A stretch of 64,000 nt of DNA from Archaeoglobus sp. UBA234 (GTDB lineage: Archaea > Halobacteriota > Archaeoglobi > Archaeoglobales > Archaeoglobaceae), in the NCBI GenBank assembly GCA_002494625.1, contig DACH01000016.1:69259-133258 (forward strand). Direction: 5' to 3'. This document shows positions 45,577 to 53,257 of the stretch, piece after piece. The translations under genes were made by a program, and so were the position numbers. The stretch's first letter is position 1. Each line of letters begins with the position of its first letter. The notes beneath the pieces were generated by a model. It was not told the DNA's origin, searched no databases, and saw only the letters and a program-made list of their open reading frames with translations.

Positions 45577-46353
45577 ATGGCTGCTGTTGAATTTGAAAAG
45601 GAAAACGGAATACTCTGGGCTAAACTCAACAGACCTGAAGCTCTCAATGCTATAAATGAGGATGTTGTTGAGGGGCTGGAAAAATTGGTTGAAAAAGTCA
45701 GAAATGAAAGAGACATCAGGGTTGTTATTATAATTGGAGAGGGAAAGGCTTTTTGCGCCGGAGCAGATATAAAAATGTTTCTGAGAAGTTCAACATTCGA
45801 AGCAAGAGAGATCATAGAAAGACTCGGAAAGGCTCTTGAAGCATTCGAAGATATCGATGTCCCGATTATTGCAGCGGTAAATGGCTTTGCACTTGGTGGA
45901 GGATGTGAGATGGCGATGGCATGTGATCTGATTGTGGCAAGTGAAAATGCCTTTTTTGGACAGCCAGAAATAAACATCGGTATAATTCCAGGTGCAGGTG
46001 GAACACAGAGGCTTGCAAGGCTTGTAGGGTGGAAAAAAGCAATGGAGCTATGCCTTACTGGAAATAGAATATCTGCACAGGAGGCAGAGAGGCTTGGACT
46101 TGTGAACAGAGTTGTAAAACAGGAAGAACTCAAAGAGGAGGTACTCAAACTTGCCAAAACAATTGCTGAGAAATCACCCACAGCAGTGGGGCTTGTCAAA
46201 CAGGCGGTTAATCGCGGGTTCAAAATGAGTCTCAGGGATGGAGTGGCTTATGAGAGAGATCTCTTTGCTCTATCCTTCGCCTCTGAGGATGCGAAAGAGG
46301 GAATGTCTGCATTCGTTGAGAAAAGAATTCCTGAGTTCAGGAAAAAACGATGA
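45577..46353 (+). CDS. Enoyl-CoA hydratase/isomerase family protein
   Basis: 258 residues from ATG 45577. A TATA-like TTTTATTATT about 25 nt upstream implies a leaderless start, and the family's length agrees; the longer frame adds 19 unconserved residues. The oxyanion hole glycines are in GKAFCAGADIKMF and NGFALGGGCEMAMACDL. Both catalytic glutamates of enoyl-CoA hydratase are visible, in ALGGGCEMA and FGQPEINIGIIPGAGGTQRL. It hydrates trans-2-enoyl-CoA in beta-oxidation, a pathway typical of Archaeoglobales. Confidence 0.92.
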   Translation: MAAVEFEKENGILWAKLNRPEALNAINEDVVEGLEKLVEKVRNERDIRVVIIIGEGKAFCAGADIKMFLRSSTFEAREIIERLGKALEAFEDIDVPIIAAVNGFALGGGCEMAMACDLIVASENAFFGQPEINIGIIPGAGGTQRLARLVGWKKAMELCLTGNRISAQEAERLGLVNRVVKQEELKEEVLKLAKTIAEKSPTAVGLVKQAVNRGFKMSLRDGVAYERDLFALSFASEDAKEGMSAFVEKRIPEFRKKR

Positions 46354-46359
46354 AGTGAA

Positions 46360-46992
46360 TTAATCACTTAAATTCTGAAATTCATTTATTATTGCATTTT
46401 TAACATCTTGTGGGATTGTTATATGTTTGCCATCCATAATGACTTCTACCACATCGTAATCCACAGTTTCTATGGGGGTCTCCAGAATCAGGTATCTTTT
46501 CCAGTTTGCCCCTTCAAGGCTTCGCTGGTATCTCAGTATGATTGAGAAAAGCCTCGAGATCATAATTTCGTCTCTCTCGCTCTGTGCACCCTGGATAAGT
46601 GAGCCAAAGAATTTTCTGTTCTGGGATGTTGTTTTTCCGATAACATTGACAAGAAAAATGTAGGTTTTTTCAAGTCCATGAATCAAAAGGAGTTCGGGAA
46701 TTGCACTCATCAAAACTGTAAAGTCTTCCATTCCCTCACTGAGTTTGGAAATAAGAATACCAACTTCACTCAGGTTGTTTACATTTACATGTCTGTAGTT
46801 AGAGCTCTGAACAAATGAAAGAACACTTACTCTGTCTTCAACACCGGAGGAGTTCAAAATTGAGCTTATGACATCTGGTGGTTCCGATGCCACCCAGATT
46901 ACCATGTCAGAAATTGAAGTTGCAATATCGAGTAGGAGTAAAGAGCCTTCAGCTCCTCTGTCTGATATAAGCAATAATGAATTTTTTTTCAT
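46360..46992 (-). CDS. Unknown protein, possibly a RecA/KaiC-like fold without P-loop
   Basis: 210 residues. The order of elements resembles KaiC-type domains: an N-terminal strand and loop (LLLISDRGAEGSLLLLDIATSI), a strand at VIWVASEPP, then DFTVLMSAIPELLLIHGL and a helix-rich C-terminus. The P-loop GKT is absent (RGAEGSL) and no Walker B aspartate is clear, so ATP binding is unlikely. I cannot place it in a named family. It is convergent with the enoyl-CoA hydratase gene, 6 bp apart. Confidence 0.5.
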   Translation of the reverse strand: MKKNSLLLISDRGAEGSLLLLDIATSISDMVIWVASEPPDVISSILNSSGVEDRVSVLSFVQSSNYRHVNVNNLSEVGILISKLSEGMEDFTVLMSAIPELLLIHGLEKTYIFLVNVIGKTTSQNRKFFGSLIQGAQSERDEIMISRLFSIILRYQRSLEGANWKRYLILETPIETVDYDVVEVIMDGKHITIPQDVKNAIINEFQNLSD

Positions 46993-47029
46993 TGGCTCTA
47001 TTTTAATTATGGTTAATAAAATATTTTCG

Positions 47030-47272
47030 TTAGAGTTTTCCTGCTGACTTTGCTTGGGCTATAAGGTTTGCAAGATAGACGGGATATCTTCCTCCACCTC
47101 TCCTTTTAGCCTTTTTGACCTCTCCGACATGGACTTTTGCATGTTCACACCCGATATAGTGCATTATTGCTTTGGAAAGAGCCTCTTTAACTGTGTTTTC
47201 ACCTGTAACCTCCTTTAACTTTTTTATTGTCTCATCCGACAGCTGGGTCTGAACTATCACAAACCTCTCCAT
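47030..47272 (-). CDS. DUF5371-like small protein
   Basis: 80 residues from ATG 47272, chosen because the longer frame is a run of Met codons created by a CAT/CATC repeat and GGTGATGAG precedes 47272. VIVQTQLSDETIKKLKEVTGENTVKEALSKAIMHYIGC matches the ribbon-helix-like pattern of DUF5371 proteins of methanogens and Archaeoglobales. The C-terminus is basic (KKAKRRGGGRYPVYL). DNA binding is possible but not shown. Confidence 0.65.
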   Translation of the reverse strand: MERFVIVQTQLSDETIKKLKEVTGENTVKEALSKAIMHYIGCEHAKVHVGEVKKAKRRGGGRYPVYLANLIAQAKSAGKL

Positions 47273-47317
47273 CCTCATCACCATCATCACAGTAATTTTT
47301 ACCATCATCATCATCAT

Positions 47318-47435
47318 TAATAAAGTTTTCGGTCGAAAAACAAAGGAACAGTTTGATAAATAACAATTTTAATAATGATAACCTTAGCTTAAGTATCACA
47401 AAAACTTAAATCCTGATGGATAGAACTATTAATCA
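47318..47435. promoter_or_regulatory. Divergent promoters of the DUF5371 gene and afpA
   Basis: Minus strand: CTTTATTAA (about 47318-47326) is a TATA box with CGAAAAC as BRE, and this region includes a 14-bp imperfect palindrome TTTTCGGTCGAAAA (47326-47339). Plus strand: AACTTAAATCC (47403-47413) is centred about 27 nt before the afpA ATG, implying a leaderless message. Confidence 0.5.
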
Positions 47436-48014
47436 ATGACAGAGAAAATGCGTGTGGTGTGGGGTATCAGTGGAGCAGGAGATAGAATCGAAGATATACT
47501 CGAAATTATGAAGAAAATCAGTGTTGAGAATAACGATGTTGAGATCAGGGCTTATCTTTCAAGGGCTGGAGAGCAGGTGATGAAGTTTTACAGAATTTAC
47601 AATGATTTGAGATCATCCTTTGAAAAGGTCTATGTTGAGAGGAATTCCAATTCCCCCTTTCTTGCCGGTCAGCTTCAGACAGGGAAGTTTGAGTTCATGA
47701 TTATCGCACCTGCAACTGCAAATACAACTGCCAAGATCTCACTGGGCATTGCAGATACACTGCTGACCAATTCTGCCCTTATGGGGTTGAAAGCCTATGT
47801 TCCGCTGTATATACTTCCAACAGACTATAAAGTGGGAGAAGTTCTGACAAAGCTTCCAAATGGAAAACTACTTCGGGTAAGGGTGAGAAAAGAAGATGTT
47901 GAGCATGTTGAGAGGCTCAGGAAGATGGATGGAGTTTATGTAATCGAAAGTCCAGAAGAAATCCCTTTGGTTTTTGAAAAGCATCTAAAAATATTCAGGG
48001 AAAAAAGAGGCTGA
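47436..48014 (+). CDS. afpA: Archaeoflavoprotein AfpA
   Basis: 192 residues, matching the A. fulgidus flavoprotein in length and motifs. It is a flavoprotein-family Rossmann fold: VVWGISGAGDRIEDILEIM, AYLSRAGEQVMKFY, and the FMN-binding APATANTTAKISLGIADTLLTNSA. The FMN protein of A. fulgidus accepts electrons from a ferredoxin; related DmrX/DmrB proteins reduce dihydromethanopterin. There is no partner gene adjacent. Confidence 0.85.
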   Translation: MTEKMRVVWGISGAGDRIEDILEIMKKISVENNDVEIRAYLSRAGEQVMKFYRIYNDLRSSFEKVYVERNSNSPFLAGQLQTGKFEFMIIAPATANTTAKISLGIADTLLTNSALMGLKAYVPLYILPTDYKVGEVLTKLPNGKLLRVRVRKEDVEHVERLRKMDGVYVIESPEEIPLVFEKHLKIFREKRG

Positions 48015-48077
48015 TGAAAAACCATCATCATGTGGGAGTTAGAAAAGTGTTATATTTGACTTTTTTAATCACACTTT

Positions 48078-48377
48078 ATGCTCAATGACAGGGATGTTCT
48101 CGAGTTCGTTCTTGCAGGTTATGAGAAACTCAGGGATGTTGCCCGTGAGGACGGAATGGAGGTAGATGAACTCGTTCTGTTTCTAAAAAATGAGCTTGAC
48201 CTTCACGAAAACTCATGTTTCAGAGTCAAAGTTAGAGGAATTATCGAAGATGGTGTAAAAGAATCGGATTCCGGTTTTATCCCTGTTAATACCAGTCAGA
48301 GCAGAAAAAGGTTAATGAATATCGTAAAATCAGGATTTGCATTGATAACCCACAATGAAAAAATTAAAGTAGTTTGA
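48078..48377 (+). CDS. Small unknown protein
   Basis: 99 residues, not recognised. The first half is helical and acidic (RDVLEFVLAGYEKLRDVAREDGMEVDELVLFLKNEL). The second half is strand-rich and basic (CFRVKVRGIIEDGVKESDSGFIPV, RKRLMNIVKSGFALI). GTTATATTT (48048-48056) about 26 nt before the ATG suggests a leaderless promoter. It lies 18 bp before a response regulator and may be co-transcribed with it. Confidence 0.6.
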   Translation: MLNDRDVLEFVLAGYEKLRDVAREDGMEVDELVLFLKNELDLHENSCFRVKVRGIIEDGVKESDSGFIPVNTSQSRKRLMNIVKSGFALITHNEKIKVV

Positions 48378-48395
48378 ATGAGTTGGTGATTCTGC

Positions 48396-48755
48396 ATGAA
48401 ACCGAAGATTCTCTTGGTTGATGATGATGAGCTCCTCAGAGGTATTCTTGCGTCAATGCTCTCTGACTATCAGGTGATAGAAGCAGATAATGGCAGGACG
48501 GCAGTGGAGCTTTTCAAAAAGCACAAACCTGATTTGATTCTAATGGATGTAATGATGCCGGTTATGGATGGAGTTGAGGCAACAAAACATATCCTCAAGG
48601 AAGATCCAAAAGCAAAGATTCTGGCAATAACAGCCTTTGCACCAATAAGAGGAAATGAAATGCTTGAAGCTGGAGCAATGGATATTATCACGAAACCAAT
48701 CACAAGGAAAAGGCTAAATGAAATAGTTAAAGAGTATCTTGCGATTAAAAGATAA
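48396..48755 (+). CDS. Stand-alone response regulator receiver (CheY-like)
   Basis: 119 residues, REC domain only: LLVDDDELL, LILMDVMMPVMDG (phosphoacceptor Asp near residue 52), AITAFAP and TKPITRK. Its C-terminal third (EMLEAGA, KPIT) is nearly the same as in the regulator at 61159, marking the two as paralogues. No kinase is next to it. Confidence 0.92.
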   Translation: MKPKILLVDDDELLRGILASMLSDYQVIEADNGRTAVELFKKHKPDLILMDVMMPVMDGVEATKHILKEDPKAKILAITAFAPIRGNEMLEAGAMDIITKPITRKRLNEIVKEYLAIKR

Positions 48756-48795
48756 TAAAAAAATTAAATCAAGCTAAAAATGTTAATAAATATTT

Positions 48796-50718
48796 TCAGG
48801 TTAAATCAAATTCAGTCACGACTTCCCAGGTGTTCTCATCGAAGACCACTATTTTTTCTCCGATTATATACATGAAATCATCTATGTAGAGTGCTCTCAC
48901 TGCAGGCATATCAACTGCCTTCTCGAGTTCTATTCCATTGGTGTAGGAGAATATGTATCCTCCACTCCCTCCAGGGAGGAAGAAAACTTCATGTTTTGAG
49001 TCCAGCAGGAAGGCATGATGGGTATTGAGAACATCACTCCAGTACTCCTTTAGAATGTATTTGTCAACCTCCTTAGGATCTGATGGGTCTGAGACATCAA
49101 ACAGTGAAACCTTTACATTTGCACCCTCTTTCCCAATACCAAGAATTAAATCTTCTGAGATTGGATGGAGGTATGAGGAGAAGCCCGGTATTTTGAGTTC
49201 ACCTTTGATTTCAGGGTTTTGAGGATTGGATAAATCAACGACAAAGAGGGGATCGGTCTGTTTGAAAGTTACTATGTATCCCTTGTCACCTATGAATCTG
49301 ACTGCATAGATTCTTTCGTTCTCTCCGTAATCTTCTATTTTCCCAGCAATTTTTAACCTCTCATCAAGCACATATAGGTCGTTGGTATCTCTCACTGTGG
49401 TAGCAACCCTCAGGTAGCCATTATACTCATCCATCGAGAACTGGTTAAGCAGTCTACCAGGTATATCTCCAGCTGCAACTGGTTTTAAGTCGAGAGAAAC
49501 TTTGACTATCTGTGTTCTTTCGAACTCTCTTTTGTGCCTCTTCTCGTAGTCCATCATTCTGTTCCAGAATTCGTTTTCGAACTTCAGTCTTTCGTCCTTC
49601 TCGAGTGAGTTGATGTACTGCTCGATTATTACATTTATTTCCACAGACTTTGCCCTGTTGCTGATGTTGTAATCGAGAAGTTTTTCGACTCGCTCTATGA
49701 CATCCTCTGAAACAAGATCAGTGTTTTCTTTCAGAAAACCATACATGAGCTTAACCTGGTCGGGAGTTCTGTAGTATGTGATGTAGATTGCATTGGTTGA
49801 CATGTAAACAACTGAATAGCCGGAAGAACCAATAAAAGAGGTCTTCTTTTCTATTTCTCCTGTTTCAGGGTTAATAACCATTACGTTGTAGGTTATATCT
49901 GCCGTGACGGGCTCAGCGGGATGGTAAATGTCAGTACATTTTATCTCAACACTTTTTCCATTTACTGAGAGAGGTTTTATTGGGCATGGTTCGTAGTAAT
50001 CAATCCAGGTTCTTGTAATGAGGTATATTTTTCCATTGTAGAGCCTCGCAGACACAAAATTACTGTCTAAATCAATTTTCCATGACTTTTCTGGTTTTTC
50101 AGCGATTCTATAGGCTGTTATTCTGTCATAACCGAATATAACGAGTGTGTCTTTATAAAACAACAGGTTTCCGCTCTCATCAACCCCATAGAGTTCTTCC
50201 ATCTCTTCTGGTGGAAAAGCTGAGATTATCTTTGTTCCCCTCTCTATTTCAGGAATGAATCTGATTGGATATATCCAGAAATTCGAGAGATAGAGTTTCT
50301 TCCCATCAGTCTTGACTATATCTGGTTCGTCTATTCCTGCAACCTGTACAGTGGTCGTTGAGACCCTTTCAGGAGTTGGAGCGTAAGAAGGTGTTGCCGC
50401 AGGTGTGGGCACAGGCGTTGGAGCAGGAACAGATGTAACAGATTTCTCAACAGCAATATCCAAGGTTATACCACCAGCAAATCTCGGAAAACCAATCCAT
50501 CCTCCATACATCTCTGAACTCTGGATATATTCTCTGAGTTCTTTCTCTGAGGAGAAATTAACAAAGCTCTCTGTAATTTTCTCGGTTTTATCTGGGGTAG
50601 GGGTTGGTTGAGGAGTTGGTGTCATACTATCAGGTTTATCTCCGTAATCTCCGATACAGCCGGCTAATATTACTGTGAGTGCTAATACCAGCATTATCAA
50701 CTTTTTTTCAGAAATCAT
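48796..50718 (-). CDS. Secreted lipoprotein with beta-propeller domain
   Basis: 640 residues. A lipoprotein signal peptide ends at LAGC (Cys21), then a Thr/Pro-rich linker (TPTPQPTPTP, and PAPTPVPTPAATPSYAPTP near residue 105) suited to extracellular attachment. The rest is a propeller-like domain (Beta_propel family, PF09826-type) with repeated strands such as IVKTDGKKLYLSNFWI and VVDLSNPQNPEIKGEL, FDVSDPSDPKEV. A helical insertion is at residues 340-400. CTATATATCC centred about 26 nt upstream gives a leaderless promoter. Function unknown; it may bind polysaccharide or metal. Confidence 0.82.
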   Translation of the reverse strand: MISEKKLIMLVLALTVILAGCIGDYGDKPDSMTPTPQPTPTPDKTEKITESFVNFSSEKELREYIQSSEMYGGWIGFPRFAGGITLDIAVEKSVTSVPAPTPVPTPAATPSYAPTPERVSTTTVQVAGIDEPDIVKTDGKKLYLSNFWIYPIRFIPEIERGTKIISAFPPEEMEELYGVDESGNLLFYKDTLVIFGYDRITAYRIAEKPEKSWKIDLDSNFVSARLYNGKIYLITRTWIDYYEPCPIKPLSVNGKSVEIKCTDIYHPAEPVTADITYNVMVINPETGEIEKKTSFIGSSGYSVVYMSTNAIYITYYRTPDQVKLMYGFLKENTDLVSEDVIERVEKLLDYNISNRAKSVEINVIIEQYINSLEKDERLKFENEFWNRMMDYEKRHKREFERTQIVKVSLDLKPVAAGDIPGRLLNQFSMDEYNGYLRVATTVRDTNDLYVLDERLKIAGKIEDYGENERIYAVRFIGDKGYIVTFKQTDPLFVVDLSNPQNPEIKGELKIPGFSSYLHPISEDLILGIGKEGANVKVSLFDVSDPSDPKEVDKYILKEYWSDVLNTHHAFLLDSKHEVFFLPGGSGGYIFSYTNGIELEKAVDMPAVRALYIDDFMYIIGEKIVVFDENTWEVVTEFDLT

Positions 50719-50801
50719 AGCTTATATTCTGGGTTGAGTGGATATATAGGTTTTTAATTAGTTAGAAAATATATATAGTATCTTATAAACTAACTATAAA
50801 A

Positions 50802-50873
50802 CGGACCCGCCGGGAGTTGAACCCGGGTCTGAGGCTCCGAAGGCCTCCAGGATATCCGCTACCCTACGGGCCC
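50802..50873 (-). tRNA. tRNA-Arg (anticodon TCG)
   Basis: 72 nt without intron. The acceptor stem GGGCCCG pairs with CGGGTCC (one G-U), followed by discriminator G; CCA is not encoded. D-arm GGGT/ATCC, anticodon stem GAGGC/GCCTC with loop CTTCGGA giving TCG, and T-arm around CCGGGTTCAACTCCCGG are all intact. It reads CGA (Arg). A T-run follows the 3' end. Confidence 0.95.
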
Positions 50874-50906
50874 TGTTAGATATGAGGGTAGATCTCTTGG
50901 GTTGAA

Positions 50907-51620
50907 CTATATTTTTATAAGGGAGTCCATTTTTATACCTTTCTCTGTGATCTCGTAATTTTTTATGGTCTTGGGGACGAGAGCTTTTTTCAATTTTAGT
51001 ATTTTAAACCTTCTCTGGATCTCGTTTTCGATCTCCTTTGTGGAGAGCTCAAAGACTCCTGTAGAGTGGTGTTTTATCTTGTTCTCTATGCTTTGCTCGT
51101 AGATTCCCTTTGTCATTAAGTTGAGAAAGACAGAATTTGTTTTCTTTGAGTATTTTGAAAGCTTTATCAGGAAATCTGAAACATCTTGAAGCTCGTAGTT
51201 TTCAATGAAATAGATAAGGTTGTTTATAATTATTCTGTCGAACATCTCGTTCTCGAGTATAATTTGTAAACTGCTGATTGGATCGTATATCACTCTCCTG
51301 ATAAAACTCTTTAAATCTTCTTTGAATTCGATCCCCTCGCTTATTTGAGGGGAAAATAAACTCAGAATTGTAAGGTTATCAAACAGGTTTTTTGGATTTC
51401 TGAAATAAAGGTTGAAGTACTCTTTAGTCTCTTCGATTGTATCGTCAGTGGAGATGTAAAGAACATTCTCTCTGTTTTTTACACCTTCAAGTGCAAAATG
51501 GAAAGTGAATATGTCCCCTCCACTTCCAGGCTCTTCAAATATCGTAATAATACTTCCACCCGGAATGCCACCATTCAAGTGGTCGTCAAGAGCATTTATT
51601 CCTGTTCTATATATCCTCAT
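50907..51620 (-). CDS. KaiC/FlaH-like RecA-family protein with degenerate ATP site
   Basis: 237 residues. The opening YRTGINALDDHLNGGIPGGSIITIFEE is the classic KaiC/FlaH start. Where the P-loop GKT should be, it has EEPGSGGDIF, without lysine and Thr/Ser. The Walker B aspartate is also replaced (FDRIIINN). The C-terminal part (KHHSTGVFELSTKEI, RRFKILKLKKALVPKTIKNYEI) matches the end of archaeal RAD55-like proteins. It is divergent from the archaellin gene across a shared 252-bp gap and may be a regulator or scaffold rather than an ATPase. Confidence 0.72.
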   Translation of the reverse strand: MRIYRTGINALDDHLNGGIPGGSIITIFEEPGSGGDIFTFHFALEGVKNRENVLYISTDDTIEETKEYFNLYFRNPKNLFDNLTILSLFSPQISEGIEFKEDLKSFIRRVIYDPISSLQIILENEMFDRIIINNLIYFIENYELQDVSDFLIKLSKYSKKTNSVFLNLMTKGIYEQSIENKIKHHSTGVFELSTKEIENEIQRRFKILKLKKALVPKTIKNYEITEKGIKMDSLIKI

Positions 51621-51743
51621 TTAAGTTTAATGAAATATTTGAGTATTTAACCTTACTGGATGGTGAATATTTGGAGTCATATGCTTTCAAAAATGAAATT
51701 CTGTTGGAGAAATCACTTAATTGAAATTTTGGTAGTATAATTT

Positions 51744-51790
51744 TAACTTAGAAAAAGGTAATTACCAAACATAAAAAAAATTTTATATAC
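51744..51790 (+). promoter_or_regulatory. Archaellin promoter: regulator site plus TATA box
   Basis: GTAATTAC (51758-51765), inside the palindrome GGTAATTACC, is the right half of a 22-bp site whose left half (TAACTTAG, 51744-51751) is degenerate. Exactly 17 nt later TTATATAC (51783-51790) is the TATA box. The predicted transcript start near 51810 gives a leader of about 60 nt that contains the short ORF at 51839. Confidence 0.65.
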
Positions 51791-51838
51791 TTATAATGTA
51801 TCAAATTAACTGTTGACCATAGTGGTGGGAGTGAAGAT

Positions 51839-51868
51839 ATGAAAAATAGGTGTAAAGTCGCGAGGTGA
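51839..51868 (+). CDS. Nine-codon upstream ORF in the archaellin leader
   Basis: ATG to TGA encodes MKNRCKVAR. A strong ribosome site (GGTGGGAGTGA, 51824-51834) lies just upstream. The TGA is part of the GAGGTGA ribosome site of the archaellin gene, whose ATG is 4 nt further on. Thus ribosomes ending the short ORF would stand on the archaellin start. A leader peptide or coupling device is inferred. Confidence 0.5.
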   Translation: MKNRCKVAR

Positions 51869-51872
51869 AAGA

Positions 51873-52460
51873 ATGTGGAAAAAACTGAAAAGGGATGAAA
51901 GGGCATTCACGGGACTGGAAGCAGCAATCGTTCTGATAGCCTTCGTGGTTGTTGCAGCGGTTTTCAGTTACGTCATGTTAGGAGCAGGTTTCTTCACCAC
52001 ACAGAAGAGCCAGGAAGTTGTGCATACTGGAGTTCAGCAGGCAAGCAGCAGTATTGAACTTTCTGGTGATATAATCGGTGAAGGTAACACAACAGCAAAT
52101 AGGTTAGAGAAAGTAAGAGTGTTCATTCAGCTAACAGCAGGTGGAAATCCTGTAGATATCAGTAAGACTCTGATTACAGTGACAACAGACGATGCTCACC
52201 ATTCATTCACACTGGGCAGTGTGGCAGATTCAAGTTACTTCAAAGTAGCGAATAAGTATGGTGGCGACTCAGACAATCTGCTGGAAAAATTCGAGAAATT
52301 TGAGCTTGAAATAAATGTCACAAAGGAGGCTTTGGGTTCAAGTACAGATATTACAGCAAATGAGAAATTCCAGGTTGAAATCAAACCACCTCAGGGTGCC
52401 TCTGTTACAGTGGTTAGGACAGTACCTGCAAGTATCGACTCTGTAATGACCCTATACTGA
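51873..52460 (+). CDS. flaB: Archaellin (major archaellum filament protein)
   Basis: 195 residues. A short class III signal peptide (WKKLKRDERAFTG) is followed by the hydrophobic assembly helix LEAAIVLIAFVVVAAVFSYVML; FlaK/PibD would cut after the glycine before LEAA. The remaining 145 residues form the beta-sandwich outer domain, with potential N-glycosylation sequons (for example GNTTAN, and NVTKEA), fitting the AglB locus in the same window. It begins the archaellum operon; a T-tract follows the gene. Confidence 0.95.
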   Translation: MWKKLKRDERAFTGLEAAIVLIAFVVVAAVFSYVMLGAGFFTTQKSQEVVHTGVQQASSSIELSGDIIGEGNTTANRLEKVRVFIQLTAGGNPVDISKTLITVTTDDAHHSFTLGSVADSSYFKVANKYGGDSDNLLEKFEKFELEINVTKEALGSSTDITANEKFQVEIKPPQGASVTVVRTVPASIDSVMTLY

Positions 52461-52468
52461 AGATTTTA

Positions 52469-52494
52469 AAAATTTTTTAATTTTATTTTTTTTG
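52469..52494 (+). terminator. T-tract after archaellin
   Basis: T6 (52473-52478), T4 and T8 (52486-52493) runs fall between the archaellin stop and the GGAGGTA ribosome site of the next gene. In archaea such runs end many transcripts, which would yield extra archaellin mRNA compared with the motor genes. Confidence 0.5.
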
Positions 52495-52505
52495 GAGGTA
52501 AAAAT

Positions 52506-53249
52506 ATGGAGAACCTCGATCAGTCGATGATAGATGACATAATAGCAAGTGCTGATGAAGACTCACCAGAATCAAGAATAGATAGGCTTGAGGAGGAGAT
52601 CACCGAGATAAAAGGCTCCATAAAAAAACTGCTCCTCGATATTAGGGAGACTATAAACATTATTGAGAACCCCTTCCAGAGTATTCAGAGCATTGCAGAA
52701 AGTGTTGGCAGCGGTAAAGTTCAGGCTCTGCAGATAATTCCACCCGAATATTCTGAGCCAGAAAAAAATAATGAAGATATGGAAAAAGAAAGTGAACTCG
52801 ATGAAGGGAAGGAAGAAAATATGCTGGAAGATAAACTTAATGTTCCAGAATTCACTCCGGAATTTAATAATCAGATGTGTCAGAGTAATTATGGTGTTAA
52901 TAAGGCTGATAGATTCCAGGATCAGCCATTACAAGAACTGAAAAAGCTTGTAATTCCAATAAAACAGATTGACCCTTTGGCTTTATACAGTATCATAGAG
53001 TGGAGCAATGAAATGCTTGGTAGATACACCAAAGAAACCTTGGTTGAGCTTGTTGAAGTTTTTGAAATGGTTGGTTATATCTCCGGTGAGATTAAGGAAG
53101 TAGTTGTAAAGATAATTGAACTCCTGGATAGGGATAATAACCTTGATAATGCAATTGTAGATCTGTATAAGCTCTATAACATTTTAAATCCAGAGGATGT
53201 ATCCCTGGATTCTAAGGTTTTGAAACTTCTGCTTAATAATGGCAGATAG
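52506..53249 (+). CDS. flaD: FlaD/FlaE-like archaellum cytosolic ring protein
   Basis: 247 residues. The N-terminal part has a coiled coil (SRIDRLEEEITEIKGSIKKLLLDIRETINIIENPF) and an acidic, variable linker (residues 80-140). The C-terminal domain (about 145-245) has LKKLVIPIKQIDPLALYSIIEWSNEMLGRYTKETLVELVEVFEMVGYIS, the FlaD/E domain seen in euryarchaeal archaellum proteins that link the motor to CheF. No separate flaC or flaE is present. Confidence 0.85.
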   Translation: MENLDQSMIDDIIASADEDSPESRIDRLEEEITEIKGSIKKLLLDIRETINIIENPFQSIQSIAESVGSGKVQALQIIPPEYSEPEKNNEDMEKESELDEGKEENMLEDKLNVPEFTPEFNNQMCQSNYGVNKADRFQDQPLQELKKLVIPIKQIDPLALYSIIEWSNEMLGRYTKETLVELVEVFEMVGYISGEIKEVVVKIIELLDRDNNLDNAIVDLYKLYNILNPEDVSLDSKVLKLLLNNGR

Positions 53250-53257
53250 GTGTCATT

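Noticed and set aside
50802..50873. tRNA-Arg as an integration site for a mobile element
   Set aside because: No integrase gene, no second copy of the tRNA 3' end and no foreign-looking genes were found near it.
51873..52460. Second archaellin gene
   Set aside because: Only one protein with the class III signal and assembly helix is found. The FlaG and FlaF N-termini are similar but lack the cleavage context.
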